From Symbiodinium natans (lineage: Eukaryota > Sar > Dinophyceae > Suessiales > Symbiodiniaceae), in contig CAJNDS010002230.1 of the NCBI GenBank assembly GCA_905221605.1, positions 429,501-493,500 of the forward strand: 64,000 bases of DNA, written 5' to 3'. The notes under the pieces were generated by a model. That model was not told where the DNA came from, searched no databases, and saw only the letters and a program-made list of their open reading frames with translations. A program made the position numbers and the translations under genes. Shown in pieces: positions 37,837-46,882 of this stretch; the first letter of the stretch is position 1; each line of letters opens with the position of its first letter.

Positions 37837-37968
37837 AGATTTGTGGCCTTTGACCGGCCTAGTTTTGCAGACTATGTGGCGGGCTGCAAGATTCCCACAC
37901 ACCGAAATCACCCCCCCCCCATCTTTATATCCCCTCCAAACCTCCTGAGAGTGCCTGTTCTATGTGAG
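37837..37968 (+). CDS. 132-nt exon in phase with the previous
   Basis: Acceptor GGGTTTGCAG|A, donor GTGAG|GTAAAA. Forty-four codons: RFVAFDRPSFADYVAGCKIP, THRNHPPPIFISPPNLLRVP, VLCE. The frame stays open to a TAA at 38029, so it could also be terminal. Confidence 0.66.
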
Positions 37969-38076
37969 GTAAAATGGTGGACCCGAATTAGTAGAGACTC
38001 CCTGATTGAATTCTGGAAACCAACAAGCTAAACCCCAAACTCTAAACCTTAAAACCCTTCCTGGTTGAAAGCTTAG

Positions 38077-38121
38077 GATTCGACGACCTTCCAGCATACC
38101 CGCTGCAAGCCTACCGTGCCT
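38077..38121 (+). CDS. possible mini-exon
   Basis: Acceptor GAAAGCTTAG|G. Frames FDDLPAYPLQAYRA (then stop) or DSTTFQHTRCKPTVP; the end is uncertain. Confidence 0.42.
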
Positions 38122-38311
38122 AAACCCTTAAGCGCTGAAGCCGAAAACCCTGTGAAGCACCCCAACCTCAAACCCCAAACCCCAGGCCCCAAACCCCAAG
38201 CCCCAAACCCCAAACCCTAAACCCTAAACCCCACAAACCCCAAGCCCCAAACCCCATAAACCTTAAGACCGAAGCCTTCACCCCGCCGAAGCTTCGCCCA
38301 ACCCTTCCCAG

Positions 38312-38356
38312 GCCATGGGCGAGTTGGGCTGCGACATTGCCATGTGCACCGATGGG
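38312..38356 (+). CDS. mini-exon, GC donor
   Basis: Acceptor CCCTTCCCAG|G, donor GATGGG|GCAAGG. Fifteen codons AMGELGCDIAMCTDG, phase 0. Confidence 0.56.
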
Positions 38357-38507
38357 GCAAGGGCTTTGAGGTTTTGACCAAATGTTTAGGGTTTAGGGTT
38401 TAGCGTTTCGGGTTTGGGGTTTAGGGTTTAGGGTTTAGGGTTTAGGGTTTAGGGTTAGGGTTTAGGGTTTAGGGTTTAGGGTTTCGGGTTTGGGGTTTAG
38501 GGACCTT

Positions 38508-38570
38508 GGGGGGTTCCCCCTTATACTAACAGTCCTTATAGGGATGATCGTCGGGGGAACGATAATCCCC
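38508..38570. mobile_element. foldback element family 1, truncated
   Basis: GGGGGTTCCCCCTTATACTA and ACAGTCCTTATAGGGAT are present; the right arm is missing. Confidence 0.6.
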
Positions 38571-38721
38571 GAAACCCTAAAAACCCTAATTGCTAGGGTT
38601 CCTGAACGCTAAGAGGGTGGGATACTTCGGGCTTTTCGGGTTTCAGGCTTCGAGAGGGTTGCCAGGTTTGGGGCCTTAGCGGATTTCGGGGGAGTTTCAG
38701 CTTTTCTTGGGGCTTAGTTAG

Positions 38722-38826
38722 GTCCGAAGCCCGTTTGGCTCCAGAGTACACGCAGAACCACTGAAGATGGCTGTATATCATGCGGGCCGGACGCCCAAAC
38801 GCCCAAGCTCCGACTATTCGGATTTA
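38722..38826 (+). CDS. probable exon
   Basis: Acceptor GCTTAGTTAG|G, donor GATTTA|GTTGCC. After two bases: PKPVWLQSTRRTTEDGCISC then GPDAQTPKLRLFGF. An upstream acceptor (TTGCCAG at about 38667) opens a different 33-codon frame with stop. Confidence 0.48.
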
Positions 38827-38878
38827 GTTGCCAAACCCTGACCCCTCAACCCTAGGGGGTTCAGGTTTACAGAGTTTA

Positions 38879-39245
38879 GGATGTTCCCCCTAATTCGGGG
38901 GGGCGGGGCCCGCCGCCCCCCCCCCCCCCCCCCCCCCCCCCCCCGCAATATATTGATTCCCTATTAAAAAAAGTAGGAATCAGCCGATCCAAACTGCAGC
39001 TCGGTAAGCAACAAAAAGAAGCCCGCAGACATATTTTTGAACCACGCCCGGAAAATGTTCTTTAAATGTGGTGGTATTTCCCCATACGAAAGCCCTCGCA
39101 ATGGAAAGTGGTCTTGCAGCCGGATTTTCGACGAAAATCATTCTTGAAATGTGGAGGTATCAATGAAACAGATGCTCGGATTAAGTGGGAGTACAATCAG
39201 GGGTACTATAATCCCTATTTAAGGACTGTTAAGATAAAGGGGCCC
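38879..39245. mobile_element. composite region between two family-1 half-elements
   Basis: The left end AGGATGTTCCCCCTAATTCG and the right part TACTATAATCCCTATTTAAG...GGGGCC match family 1 arms, about 300 bp apart. Between them are a 25-C run and two copies of TTCTTNAAATGTGGNGGTAT about 85 bp apart. Confidence 0.45.
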
Positions 39246-39519
39246 CTAAAACCGTAAACCCTAGTTCCTAAAACCGTAAACCCTAGTTCCTAAAACCCTA
39301 AACCCTAGTTCCTAAAACCCTAAACCCTAAACCCTAAACCCTAAACCCTAAACCCGAAACCCGAAACCCGAAACCCTAAACCCTAAACCCTAACCCCTAA
39401 ACCCTAAACCCTAAACCCTAAACCCTAAACCCTAAACCCTAAACCCTAAACCCTAAACCCTAAACCCTAAACCCTAAACCCTAAACCCTAAACCCTAAAC
39501 CCCATACAGAGTTTAAAAG

Positions 39520-39593
39520 TGCTTAAGAAGGTGCGCCTATTCCTTCTGCGACAAAGAAAATGGCCCGGAGCTCAGAATTCAGGGTTCGTTGTT
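39520..39593 (+). CDS. possible exon, frame ambiguous
   Basis: TTTAAAAG|T or GCTTAAG|A acceptors open CLRRCAYSFCDKENGPELRI or KVRLFLLRQRKWPGAQNS. The donor is unclear. Confidence 0.42.
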
Positions 39594-39708
39594 CAGGGTT
39601 TAGGGGTTCTGGGCTTAGGGTTTAGGGTTTAGGGTTTACGGCTTAGGGTTTAGGGTTTGGGGTTTAGGGCTTGGGGCTTAGGGTACCCAACTAGGGGGAG
39701 TTCTGAAG

Positions 39709-39779
39709 CCTACTGTTCATGTCCCTTGAGCTTCCAAGAAGGAGACAAAGAGCGCCCCTACAACCCCAAATCCCACATC
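39709..39779 (+). CDS. exon, product not recognised
   Basis: Acceptor GTTCTGAAG|C, donor CACATC|GTAGGC. After two bases: YCSCPLSFQEGDKERPYNPK then SHI, phase 0. Confidence 0.55.
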
Positions 39780-39911
39780 GTAGGCCCTAAACCTTAAGCC
39801 CTGTAGCGAAGATTCTCAAGTCTAGGGCCCTCAACTCCTGAATCTCCCAACCGGAAACACCCCTAAACCCTAAACCCTAAACCTCTCTACCATATATACC
39901 TTAATGTTAAA

Positions 39912-40084
39912 CACGAACATGGCGATTCGACCCCCATTGTTCAGCACGAATTTGGCGTTTTGACCCGTCTGGCCCGTTTGGCCCCCCATTGTTCAGCACG
40001 AATTTTGCGTTTTGACCTGTCTGACCTGTTTGGCCCCCCATTGTTCAGCACGAATTTGGCGTTTTGACCCGTCTGACCCGTGTG
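39912..40084. repeat. 52-bp minisatellite, about three copies
   Basis: CCATTGTTCAGCACGAATTT starts at 39935, 39987 and 40039, each followed by GGCGTTTTGACCCGTCTG. Confidence 0.92.
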
Positions 40085-40127
40085 ATTGTTAGGCCTCTTG
40101 GTGCGTCTGAACAGAAATTGAGAAAAA

Positions 40128-40182
40128 CTTTGTATTTTCTGAATGTTATGGGATTCTTTGGGCGGGTGCGTTTTTTCCGTTG
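40128..40182. repeat. inverted partner of 28186-28238
   Basis: TGAATGTTATGGGATTCTTT and GGGCGGGTGCGTTTTTTCCG are the reverse complement of the earlier copy with a few changes. Confidence 0.6.
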
Positions 40183-40278
40183 CCTACACACACTGCTGGC
40201 CTGGTAAATGCTCGAACTTGAGATGCTGAACCCTAAACCCGAAACCCCAAAAGCCTCTGCAACTTGCCGAAGCCGAAG

Positions 40279-40334
40279 GCCAGCCTGGTCTTTATGGAGA
40301 GTGCGAAGGCCGGAAACCGAGACCCTGGTGGAGG
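40279..40334 (+). CDS. mini-exon ending at a telomeric donor
   Basis: Acceptor AAGCCGAAG|G, donor GGAGG|GTTTAG. Frame ASLVFMESAKAGNRDPGG plus 2 nt. Confidence 0.52.
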
Positions 40335-40486
40335 GTTTAGGGTTTAGGGTTTAGGTTTTAGGGTTTTGGGTTTAGGGTTTAGGGTTTCAGGGTCCAGGGT
40401 TTAGGGTTTAGAAGGGTTTCGGGTTCGGGGTTTAGGGTTTAGGGCTTAGAAGGGTTCAGAGTTTTGGGCCAACAGAAGGGTTTCAG

Positions 40487-40536
40487 GGTGGCTACGCCAA
40501 CCCTGTGGATAGGGAGTCTGCAACAGGTCACATATG
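40487..40536 (+). CDS. mini-exon in phase with 40791
   Basis: Acceptor GGGTTTCAG|G, donor CATATG|GTTTAGGG. Frame GGYANPVDRESATGHI plus 2 nt. Confidence 0.62.
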
Positions 40537-40790
40537 GTTTAGGGTTTAGGGTTTAGGGTTTAGGGTTGGTCCATGTCAGGGTTCAACTACTGTTGAGTGC
40601 TAAATTGTCCCTAAGCCCTAGACCCCAAACCCGAGCCCTAAACTCGAAATTGCGAAACCCTGAACCCATCCTAAACCCCTACGAAGCAAGCCAAAAACGT
40701 CACCGTTATGGGGGAGGCTGCGCGAAATGGGTGGTTCCTGGTGTTTCAACGGGGTTGGCTTGCTTACAGTTTCAGGGTTTCCGGCTTCAG

Positions 40791-40868
40791 GGGTTATCTG
40801 GGAGCCCTGTGGGGAACGGAGGGCACGTACGTGTTCTTCTCACACCTTCTCCAAGACAAGCCATTTAA
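40791..40868 (+). CDS. exon following 40487-40536 in phase, end uncertain
   Basis: Acceptor CCGGCTTCAG|G completes a Trp codon and reads GYLGALWGTEGTYVFFSHLL then QDKPFK. Aromatic and hydrophobic; a membrane or enzyme core segment is possible. Two other frames are open. Confidence 0.55.
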   Translation, partial: GLSGSPVGNGGHVRVLLTPSPRQAI

Positions 40869-41063
40869 AACAACCCGAATCCCCCCTCCCGGCCCGCTTA
40901 AACCCTAAACCCTAAACCCTAAACCCTAAACCCTAAACCCTAAACCCTAAACCCTAAACCCTAAACCCTAAACCCTAAACCCTAAACCCTAAACCCTAAA
41001 CCCTAAACCCTAAACTCGGCCCCCTCGTTGCCCATGGAGGGATCCCTGAAAGTGTCGGGTCAG

Positions 41064-41151
41064 GTTGGTGTCCGTCTGGGCGTTGGTATCTTTCCTGGAA
41101 CCTTGAGCTTCACCACTTTGGCCCCCGCCGAACGGCCCACAACTCCAAACC
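41064..41151 (+). CDS. exon, product not recognised
   Basis: Acceptor GTCGGGTCAG|G. Frame VGVRLGVGIFPGTLSFTTLA then PAERPTTPN; GT of CCGTAAACCC may be the donor. Confidence 0.52.
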
Positions 41152-41283
41152 GTAAACCCAGCAAGCCTCAGAGGGGGCACTACAGGGGCCCAAAAAACTA
41201 GAATAAGGTCTTGGGGGGTTGCTATAAGTAAAATTATAAAGTGACCCTAAGGAAATGCTCAAGTAATTATTCCGACCCCTATA

Positions 41284-41384
41284 TCTTTGTCATAGTTGGG
41301 TAGCATTTTACATCTTTACGGGTACTTAAACCCAATAAGGAATAAGCATTTAAAATTTAAATATTATCCCTACAATGAACTAGA
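41284..41384. mobile_element. 101-bp MITE with TA duplication (family 9), copy 2
   Basis: TCTTTGTCATAG...GAACTAGA flanked by TA on both sides, matching the nested copy at 33615-33716 in order and length. Confidence 0.7.
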
Positions 41385-41518
41385 TATTATACCCTAAACC
41401 CTAAACCCTAAACCCTAAACCCTAAACCCTAAACCCTAAACCCTAAACCCTAAACCCCAAACCCTAAACCCGAAACCCTAAACCCTAAACCCTGGGCCGG
41501 TATGAGTAGGTGCTTAAG

Positions 41519-41590
41519 GTGCAGTATCGGGCCCCCAGCCATGTCCAGGGGCCTGAGGTGAAGGTGCAATCGGCCGGTTTGCGTTTCGGG
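41519..41590 (+). CDS. exon ending at a telomeric donor
   Basis: Acceptor GTGCTTAAG|G, donor TTCGGG|GTTTAGGG. Twenty-four codons, phase 0: VQYRAPSHVQGPEVKVQSAG then LRFG; GAG|GTGAAG inside is an alternative donor. Confidence 0.56.
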
Positions 41591-41750
41591 GTTTAGGGTT
41601 TAGGGTTTAGGGTTTAGGGTTTAGGGTTTAGGGTTTAGGGTTTAGGGTTTAGGGTTTAGGGTTTAGGGTTTCGCGTTGAGGGGTCTTGGATGTTGGGGCT
41701 TGCTATGGTTAGGGTGTAGAGCCCTTTTTCAGTCTGAAGAGCTCTGCTGT

Positions 41751-41864
41751 CTTACTGTTGGTTAGTAGGGAATGAGGGAATGCGTACCCTACATCCCCCT
41801 ATATTCCCTTTAAGGGATGTTATAGGGTACCTCATTCCCTCATTCCCTACTAACCAACAGTAAG
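41751..41864. mobile_element. foldback element family 3, near-perfect arms
   Basis: CTTACTGTTGGTTAGTAGGG continues as AATGAGGGAATG and is mirrored by CATTCCCTCATTCCC and TACTAACCAACAGTAAG. Copy 2 at 62833-62950. Confidence 0.8.
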
Positions 41865-41932
41865 TCTTTAGAGCCAACACGACATACGAACCTTAACTTC
41901 AGCCCCATACGATCGATGGCTATTTCTTGCAG

Positions 41933-41962
41933 AGTCCTGTCCAAGGGTGGGTCGCCACCTAA
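41933..41962 (+). CDS. possible short exon
   Basis: Acceptor TTTCTTGCAG|A, in phase after 41590: SPVQGWVAT then TAA. Alternatively spliced at AAGG|GTGGGT. Confidence 0.4.
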   Translation, partial: SPVQGWVAT

Positions 41963-42080
41963 ACCCGAGACCCTAAACCCTAAACCCTAAACCCAAAACC
42001 CTAAACCCTACACCCTAAACTCTAAACCCTACACCCTAAACCCTACACCCTACACCCTAAACCCTAAACCCACCTGAAAG

Positions 42081-42149
42081 TCGATAAAGGCTGGGACCCC
42101 TTGGTCGGCATGCCGCTTCGCCACTGCCACAGCCTCAGTGACAGGAAAG
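42081..42149 (+). CDS. exon ending at a telomeric donor
   Basis: Acceptor ACCTGAAAG|T, donor GGAAAG|GTTTAGG. After two bases: DKGWDPLVGMPLRHCHSLSD then RK plus 1 nt. The next segment continues in phase. Confidence 0.58.
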
Positions 42150-42225
42150 GTTTAGGGTTTAGGGTTTGGGGTATAGGGTTTAGGGTTTAGGGTTAAGGGT
42201 TTAGGGTTTAGGGTTTAGGGTTTAG

Positions 42226-42383
42226 GGAAACCGGAGCCAGCCAAAGCCAGGGCCAGCCAAGCCAAATCCACAATCGCATACGTCGGAGATATGGTAGTCC
42301 TGACCACAGTGCAGGCTTTGGAGCTCAAGCCCAGCCTATGCCCATCTCTCCCTCGCCCAGATGCTGGCTGCATGCGAAATTAA
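42226..42383 (+). CDS. probable terminal exon with a TTTAG|GG acceptor
   Basis: In phase with 42149 it reads KPEPAKARASQAKSTIAYVG, DMVVLTTVQALELKPSLCPS, LPRPDAGCMRN, stop TAA 42381-42383. A second frame (ETGASQSQGQ...) is open for the whole length, so the frame rests on phase. Confidence 0.52.
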
Positions 42384-42465
42384 CCCGAAACCCTAGACCC
42401 TAAACCCGAAACCCCAAAACCCTAAACCCTAAACCCTAAATCCTAAACCCTAAACCCTAAACCCA

Positions 42466-42619
42466 GGTGGCTTTGCCGCCTTGGACGGTGTGGGGTGGGA
42501 GAAAAGTGTTAGATGGCCCTCCACAATCGGCCCAAAGCTGCTCTTCACACCTCACGAATCTTTCGAGCTTGTTCCGCAACCTAACCTTCACAGCATCTCT
42601 ACGCCCTATCACAGCAAAC
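42466..42619. repeat. dispersed repeat family 7, long copy
   Basis: GGTGGCTTTGCCGCCTTGGA...CCTAACCTTCACAGCATC...CCTATCACAGCAAACCC. The copy at 56353-56440 lacks about 66 bp of the interior. Confidence 0.8.
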
Positions 42620-42787
42620 CCTAACCCTAAACCCTAAACCCTAAACCCTAAACCCTAAACCCTAAACCCTAAACCCTAAACCCTAAACCCTAAACCCTAA
42701 ACCCTAAACCCTAAACCCTAAACCCTAAACCCTAAACCCTAAACCCTAGACCCTAAACCCTAAACCCTAAACCCTAAACCCTAAACC
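42620..42787. repeat. CCCTAAA array
   Basis: About 24 nearly perfect units directly after repeat family 7. Confidence 0.98.
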
Positions 42788-42793
42788 CGGCAG

Positions 42794-42877
42794 TGATGGT
42801 CGGGTCTACTTCATGTGCCCCACACCGCGCATGCAGGATGACGACTTGGCTTTGCAGCTTTGTCATCCTTTGAAAAA
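42794..42877 (+). CDS. exon, end uncertain
   Basis: Acceptor AACCCGGCAG|T. After one base: DGRVYFMCPTPRMQDDDLAL then QLCHPL. Protein-like; the donor is unclear. Confidence 0.5.
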
Positions 42878-42920
42878 CCCTAAACCCTAAACCCTAAACC
42901 CTAACCCCTAAACCCGGCAG

Positions 42921-42976
42921 CCCCCCCCAAACAAGAAGAACCTGCCAGAGAAACAAAGCCGGCCCTGGCTTTTGGG
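42921..42976 (+). CDS. mini-exon ending at a telomeric donor
   Basis: Acceptor AACCCGGCAG|C, the same junction sequence as the preceding exon; donor TTTGGG|GTTTAG. After two bases: PPKQEEPARETKPALAFG, phase 0. Confidence 0.54.
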
Positions 42977-43246
42977 GTTTAGGGCTGTAGTTGGGTTTAG
43001 GGTTTAGTAACTTGAGGGCTTGATAGTTTTTAGGGGCCAAGAGGTTCGTAGCTTTAGGGACTTGGGTTTCAGGGTCTGCGGTGAAGGTCCAGAAAGCTTT
43101 AGGGATTGTAAGGTTCAGGGTTGTGGTCTAGCGTTTAGCGCATAGCGTTCAGGGTTTGGGGTTTAGTGTTGCTTTGCACAAACTTCTTCTTTGGTACTGT
43201 TCTGTCGCCCTGAAAGTCTGAAGTGGCCGACGCCTGTTGCTTTCAG

Positions 43247-43287
43247 AAGACACAGGGGCCTGGTCATAGCGAAGGGCTGCTTATAGG
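43247..43287 (+). CDS. mini-exon in phase with the previous
   Basis: Acceptor TTGCTTTCAG|A, donor TATAGG|GTTCTT. Frame KTQGPGHSEGLLI plus 2 nt. Confidence 0.52.
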
Positions 43288-43690
43288 GTTCTTAAGGGGG
43301 GGGCGTTCAAGGGGGGTAGGTGCCTAGGGAACCCTACAGAAGCTTAGGAAGCCTTAGGGAATGATGGGGAGTATTAGGGAGCCTTGGGTTACGTACTCCC
43401 TTTGAACCCTCCTTTCTTAGGAACCCTATAAACTGTTGATCCCTCCTGCCAGAGAGAGCCTGGAGTTTAAGACTCCTAGGGTTGAGGACTAAGGGTTTGG
43501 GGCCTGAGGCCAGAATCCCCGCCTTCCAGAGATAGAGCCTAGCGGTTAGGAATTGTAGGGTTTAGGGTTTAGGGTTTAGGGTTGAGGGTTTAGGGTTTGG
43601 GGTTTAGGGTTGAGGGTTTAGGGTTTAGGGTTTAGGGCTTCGGGGTTTCGGGCCTCAGCCGAGTGCTTTCCCCTCGGAGTCGCACGCCAG

Positions 43691-43750
43691 GATCCAGAGA
43701 GGGTGGGCGCTGAGCTGTTGACTGGAGACTGCGTGGAGGAAAGACGCTAG
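43691..43750 (+). CDS. possible terminal exon
   Basis: Acceptor CGCACGCCAG|G. Frame DPERVGAELLTGDCVEERR, stop TAG 43748-43750. From 43290 to 43690 the sequence is irregular G-rich repeat without a supported exon. Confidence 0.48.
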   Translation, partial: DPERVGAELLTGDCVEERR

Positions 43751-43940
43751 GATGCCCACCGCCCGCCGTCATCAAACGTGCCCCCCTGTTTAAGGTGGTT
43801 AACTCGGGCCCCCTTGCAAAACCGGTGGTTACTTCGGATCCCAAACCCTAAACTCTAAACCCTAAACCCTAACCCTAAACCCTAAACCCTAAACCCTAAA
43901 CCCTAAACCCTAAACCCTAAACCCTAAACCCTAAACCCAG

Positions 43941-44049
43941 TATAAGGGTCCTGCTTTTGATCCGAGATGCTGCATCTCCGAAGACTACGTCTACTCCTTC
44001 TTATGGGCCTTGGGGGTTTCCGAGGGACTCTGGAACCTACATACAAAGG
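43941..44049 (+). CDS. 109-nt exon ending at GTTTGGGG
   Basis: Acceptor TAAACCCAG|T, donor CAAAGG|GTTTGG. After one base: IRVLLLIRDAASPKTTSTPS then YGPWGFPRDSGTYIQR (36 codons), phase 0. Confidence 0.62.
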
Positions 44050-44409
44050 GTTTGGGGTTTAGGGTTTAGGGTTTGGGGTTTAGGGTTTAGGGTTTGGGGT
44101 TTAGGGCTTGGGGTTCGGGGTTTGGGGTTTAGGGTTTAGGGTTTGGGGTTTGGGTGACTAATAGGGTTTACAAAGTCAGCAGGGGCCCCAACAAATAAGT
44201 GCTTCCCGAAAAGCCTAAGCTCTCCCAAATCGGGGGAGACACGTTGCCCTTGAATGGGGTTTAGGGTTTCGGGTTTGGTGACCGGTGTTTAGGGCTAAGG
44301 GTTTAGGGCTTAGGGTTTAGGGTTGCAAGTGCGCCTGAGGCTGCCGAATAGTTTGGACTGCCACCCGCTTGCTGCTAAACCCTAGACCCTGAAGCCTAAA
44401 CCCTTCCTG

Positions 44410-44520
44410 CCTACTAATTAAGAGGTAGTTTCTACTAACCTGTAGGTAAAATGGAGTCCCAGGTTTGCTTAAGGCCCAAACCTGATTTTGTTGGTGGCTC
44501 GAGCAAGAACTGATGTGATC
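44410..44520. other. segment with open frames on both strands, not assigned
   Basis: Plus: VCLRPKPDFVGGSSKN after GTCCCAG. Minus: a 74-codon frame. Neither has a partner exon, so I leave it uncalled. Confidence 0.35.
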
Positions 44521-44734
44521 AAGGGGCCCACTCTCACACACGGTTGACTCAACCGCAACCCTAAACCCTCAATCTTCAACCCTCTTACCCCCCAAACCGT
44601 AAACCCCTAACCCCTTCAACCCCTCTACCCACAACCCTCAACTCCTCAACCCCTAAACCCTAAATCCCAAACCCTAAACCCTCAACCCTAAACCCTAAAA
44701 CCTTCAACCCTAAACCCTCAACCCCTGCCGGTCT

Positions 44735-44830
44735 GCGCGGGGTCCGACCCGTCCCATGGCGCCCTGCGCAGCTTGAGCCGCAGCCCAGTGGGATGTCGAC
44801 GTCACAAGGCGCCCGGAAGGGGAGGGCTGA
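44735..44830 (+). CDS. possible exon, Ser/Arg-rich
   Basis: The GC-rich segment is open in two frames, one reading GSDPSHGALRSLSRSPVGCR; GCGCAG|C and AAG|GCGCCC are candidate sites. Limits uncertain. Confidence 0.35.
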
Positions 44831-44985
44831 AAGAATCGGGGGGGGGGGGGGGGGTTTAGGGTTTAGGGTTTAGGGTTTAGGGATTAAGGTTTAGGGTTTA
44901 GGGTTTAGGGTTTAACTAGGGTTTTCTCTTTAGGGTTTAGGGTTCAGGGTTTCAGGGTTTAGTGGCGGCTGGTGCGAGGCCTTAG

Positions 44986-45083
44986 GGTCTGCCCTGAACC
45001 CTGACGAGGATCACCATCTCGCGGCGCATAGATCAAGCCGCGTGCTTGAGGCTCCAAAGGATGGTCCCAGCTGTGGCCTCGAG
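44986..45083 (+). CDS. exon with telomeric donor
   Basis: Acceptor GCCTTAG|GG, donor CTCGAG|GTTTAGGG. After two bases: SALNPDEDHHLAAHRSSRVL then EAPKDGPSCGLE (32 codons), phase 0; the exon at 45178 continues in phase 0. Confidence 0.64.
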
Positions 45084-45177
45084 GTTTAGGGTTTAGGGTT
45101 TAGGGTTGAGGGTTGAGGGTTTAGGGTTTTACGGTTTAGGGTTTAGGGTTTAGGGTTTAGGGTCTAGTGCAGTGCAG

Positions 45178-45240
45178 CCGGTGGTGCAAGGTCGCAGCAG
45201 TGCTGCGCAAGATCAGCTCGAGACGCTCAATGAATTTACG
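45178..45240 (+). CDS. exon with telomeric donor, in phase
   Basis: Acceptor GTGCAGTGCAG|C, donor TTTACG|GTTTAGGG. Twenty-one codons: PVVQGRSSAAQDQLETLNEF then T. Confidence 0.62.
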
Positions 45241-45893
45241 GTTTAGGGTTTGAACTTCCTCAAAATCGAAGTTGAGCAAGGTCAGGGGGTCCCCGAAAAG
45301 GCCGGCTCTTTTTTTGGGGGGGTTATTTGGGGGGTTGTTTAGGGGCTACTGAGGTATATAGGGGCTCTATACGGTTTATGTAGGGGTTTTATGGGGGAAT
45401 AAGGTTAAGGGTACCTTTTAGGGTCCCTCCTCATACCCTTAAGGTTTATTGTTGCAAGGGATTGGGGGGCTTCTGAGCTGCAGGTTTACGATTAGGATCC
45501 CTACATCCAAAACCCTGAGCCCTACGTGCAAAACGCAAAGCCCTGAACTCCAAATCCCAAACCCTGCAAAGCCCAAAAGCCCTAAACTCTAAAACCCAAA
45601 ACCCCAAACGCTCAAGCCCTAAACATAAGTCAAACCCAAAACCCTAAACCCTAAAACCCTAAAACCCCAAACCTTGAAGCCCTAAACATAAGTCAGACCC
45701 ACGGTCACACTTTTTGTGTGTTTGCTTTCGAGGAAGGGATCCAGCAGCCGTGTTCGAGTTTTCGGATTTAGGGTTTAGGGTTTAGGGTTTAGGGCTTTAG
45801 GGCTAATTAAATATAGGGTTTAGGGTTTAGGGTTTGGGGTTTGGGGTTTGGGGTTTGGGGTTTGGGGTTTGGGGTTTAGGGTGTGAGTATCAG

Positions 45894-45972
45894 AATCATG
45901 AGACCTCCCCGTGCTGCCCTGCGAGGCTTGTTCCAGGTCGAGCTGACAACACAGGCGCGCAGGGGCTTCAGG
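45894..45972 (+). CDS. exon with telomeric donor, contains an ATG
   Basis: Acceptor GAGTATCAG|A, donor TTCAGG|GTTTAG. After one base: IMRPPRAALRGLFQVELTTQ then ARRGFR, phase 0. The ATG at 45898 could be a start. Confidence 0.52.
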
Positions 45973-46046
45973 GTTTAGGGTTTAGGGTTTAGGGTTTAGG
46001 AGGGGGCTTGAGAAAATTGGGGGTTTACGATATTCGGGGTGCCTTT

Positions 46047-46130
46047 TTGGGGGTCCTTACTATAAGGGGATCCTATAATATTTGGGGGGTCTATATTTGG
46101 GGTCCCCTATTTTCTTAGTTCTCCAGAAAA
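46047..46130. repeat. dispersed repeat family 10
   Basis: GGGGGTCCTTACTATAAGGG, ATCCTATAATATTTGGGG and GGGGTCCCCTATTTTCTTAG, diverged from 14198 and 17153. Confidence 0.5.
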
Positions 46131-46279
46131 AGGGTTACTAGGGTTACTAGGATTTCTAGGGGTACTAGGGTGGTTGTGTCACTGGTGTAACTGGGGTTAT
46201 TACGGCTTAGGGTTTAGGCCTTCTCCTTACTAGCTCTCTAGCCGAAAGAACCCCAGCAAAGCCTAAGCCCGAAACCCTG

Positions 46280-46480
46280 AAACCCTATAAACCCCCTAAA
46301 CCCCCTAAACCCCCTAAACCCCCTAAACCCTATAAACCCTATAAACCCCATAAACCGTGTAAACCCTATAAACCCTATAAACCCTACAAACCACCCCCTA
46401 AACCCCCTAAACCCCCTAAACCCTATAAACCCTGTAAACCCTATAAACCCTGCAAACCCTATAAACCCTATAAACCCTAA
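46280..46480. repeat. CCCTATAAA/CCCCTAAA variant array
   Basis: AACCCTATAA and AACCCCCTAA units with periods of 9 and 8 instead of 7. Confidence 0.93.
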
Positions 46481-46565
46481 ACCCTAAACCTCTAACCCCT
46501 AATCCCTAAACCCTAAACCCTAAACCCTAAACCTTCAACCCTAAACCCTAAATCCTAAGCGCAAG

Positions 46566-46642
46566 ACACCCTCCAGCTCTCAGGCACCACGCGTGCCGGT
46601 CGGCAGTGGCGGCCCGCAGGCGCCCGCTCCGGCTCTGGCTCG
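46566..46642 (+). CDS. possible exon, Pro/Ala-rich
   Basis: Open frame TPSSSQAPRVPVGSGGPQAP then APALAR between GCGCAAG and CTTTAGGG. The donor is unclear. Confidence 0.36.
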
Positions 46643-46882
46643 GCTTTAGGGTTTCGGGTTTAGGGTTTCGGGTTTCGGGTTCAGGGTTTAGGGTTTCGGG
46701 TTTCGGGTTTAGGGTTTAGGGTTTGGGTTTTGGGTGCAGGGTTTGGGGTTTCGGGTTTAGGGTATTATAGGGTTTAGGGTTGAGGACTTAAGCTTCAGGA
46801 CTGTTTGGGGTGTTAGGTTTTCCGGTTTTCGGGGTTTGGGATTTAGGGTTCGGGCTTTGGGGGTGTGGGGTCGTTTGATCAG

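Noticed and set aside
44317-44541. 74-codon minus-strand frame
   Set aside because: Ends in telomere-repeat translation and has no splice-linked partner; the strand of nearby exons is plus.
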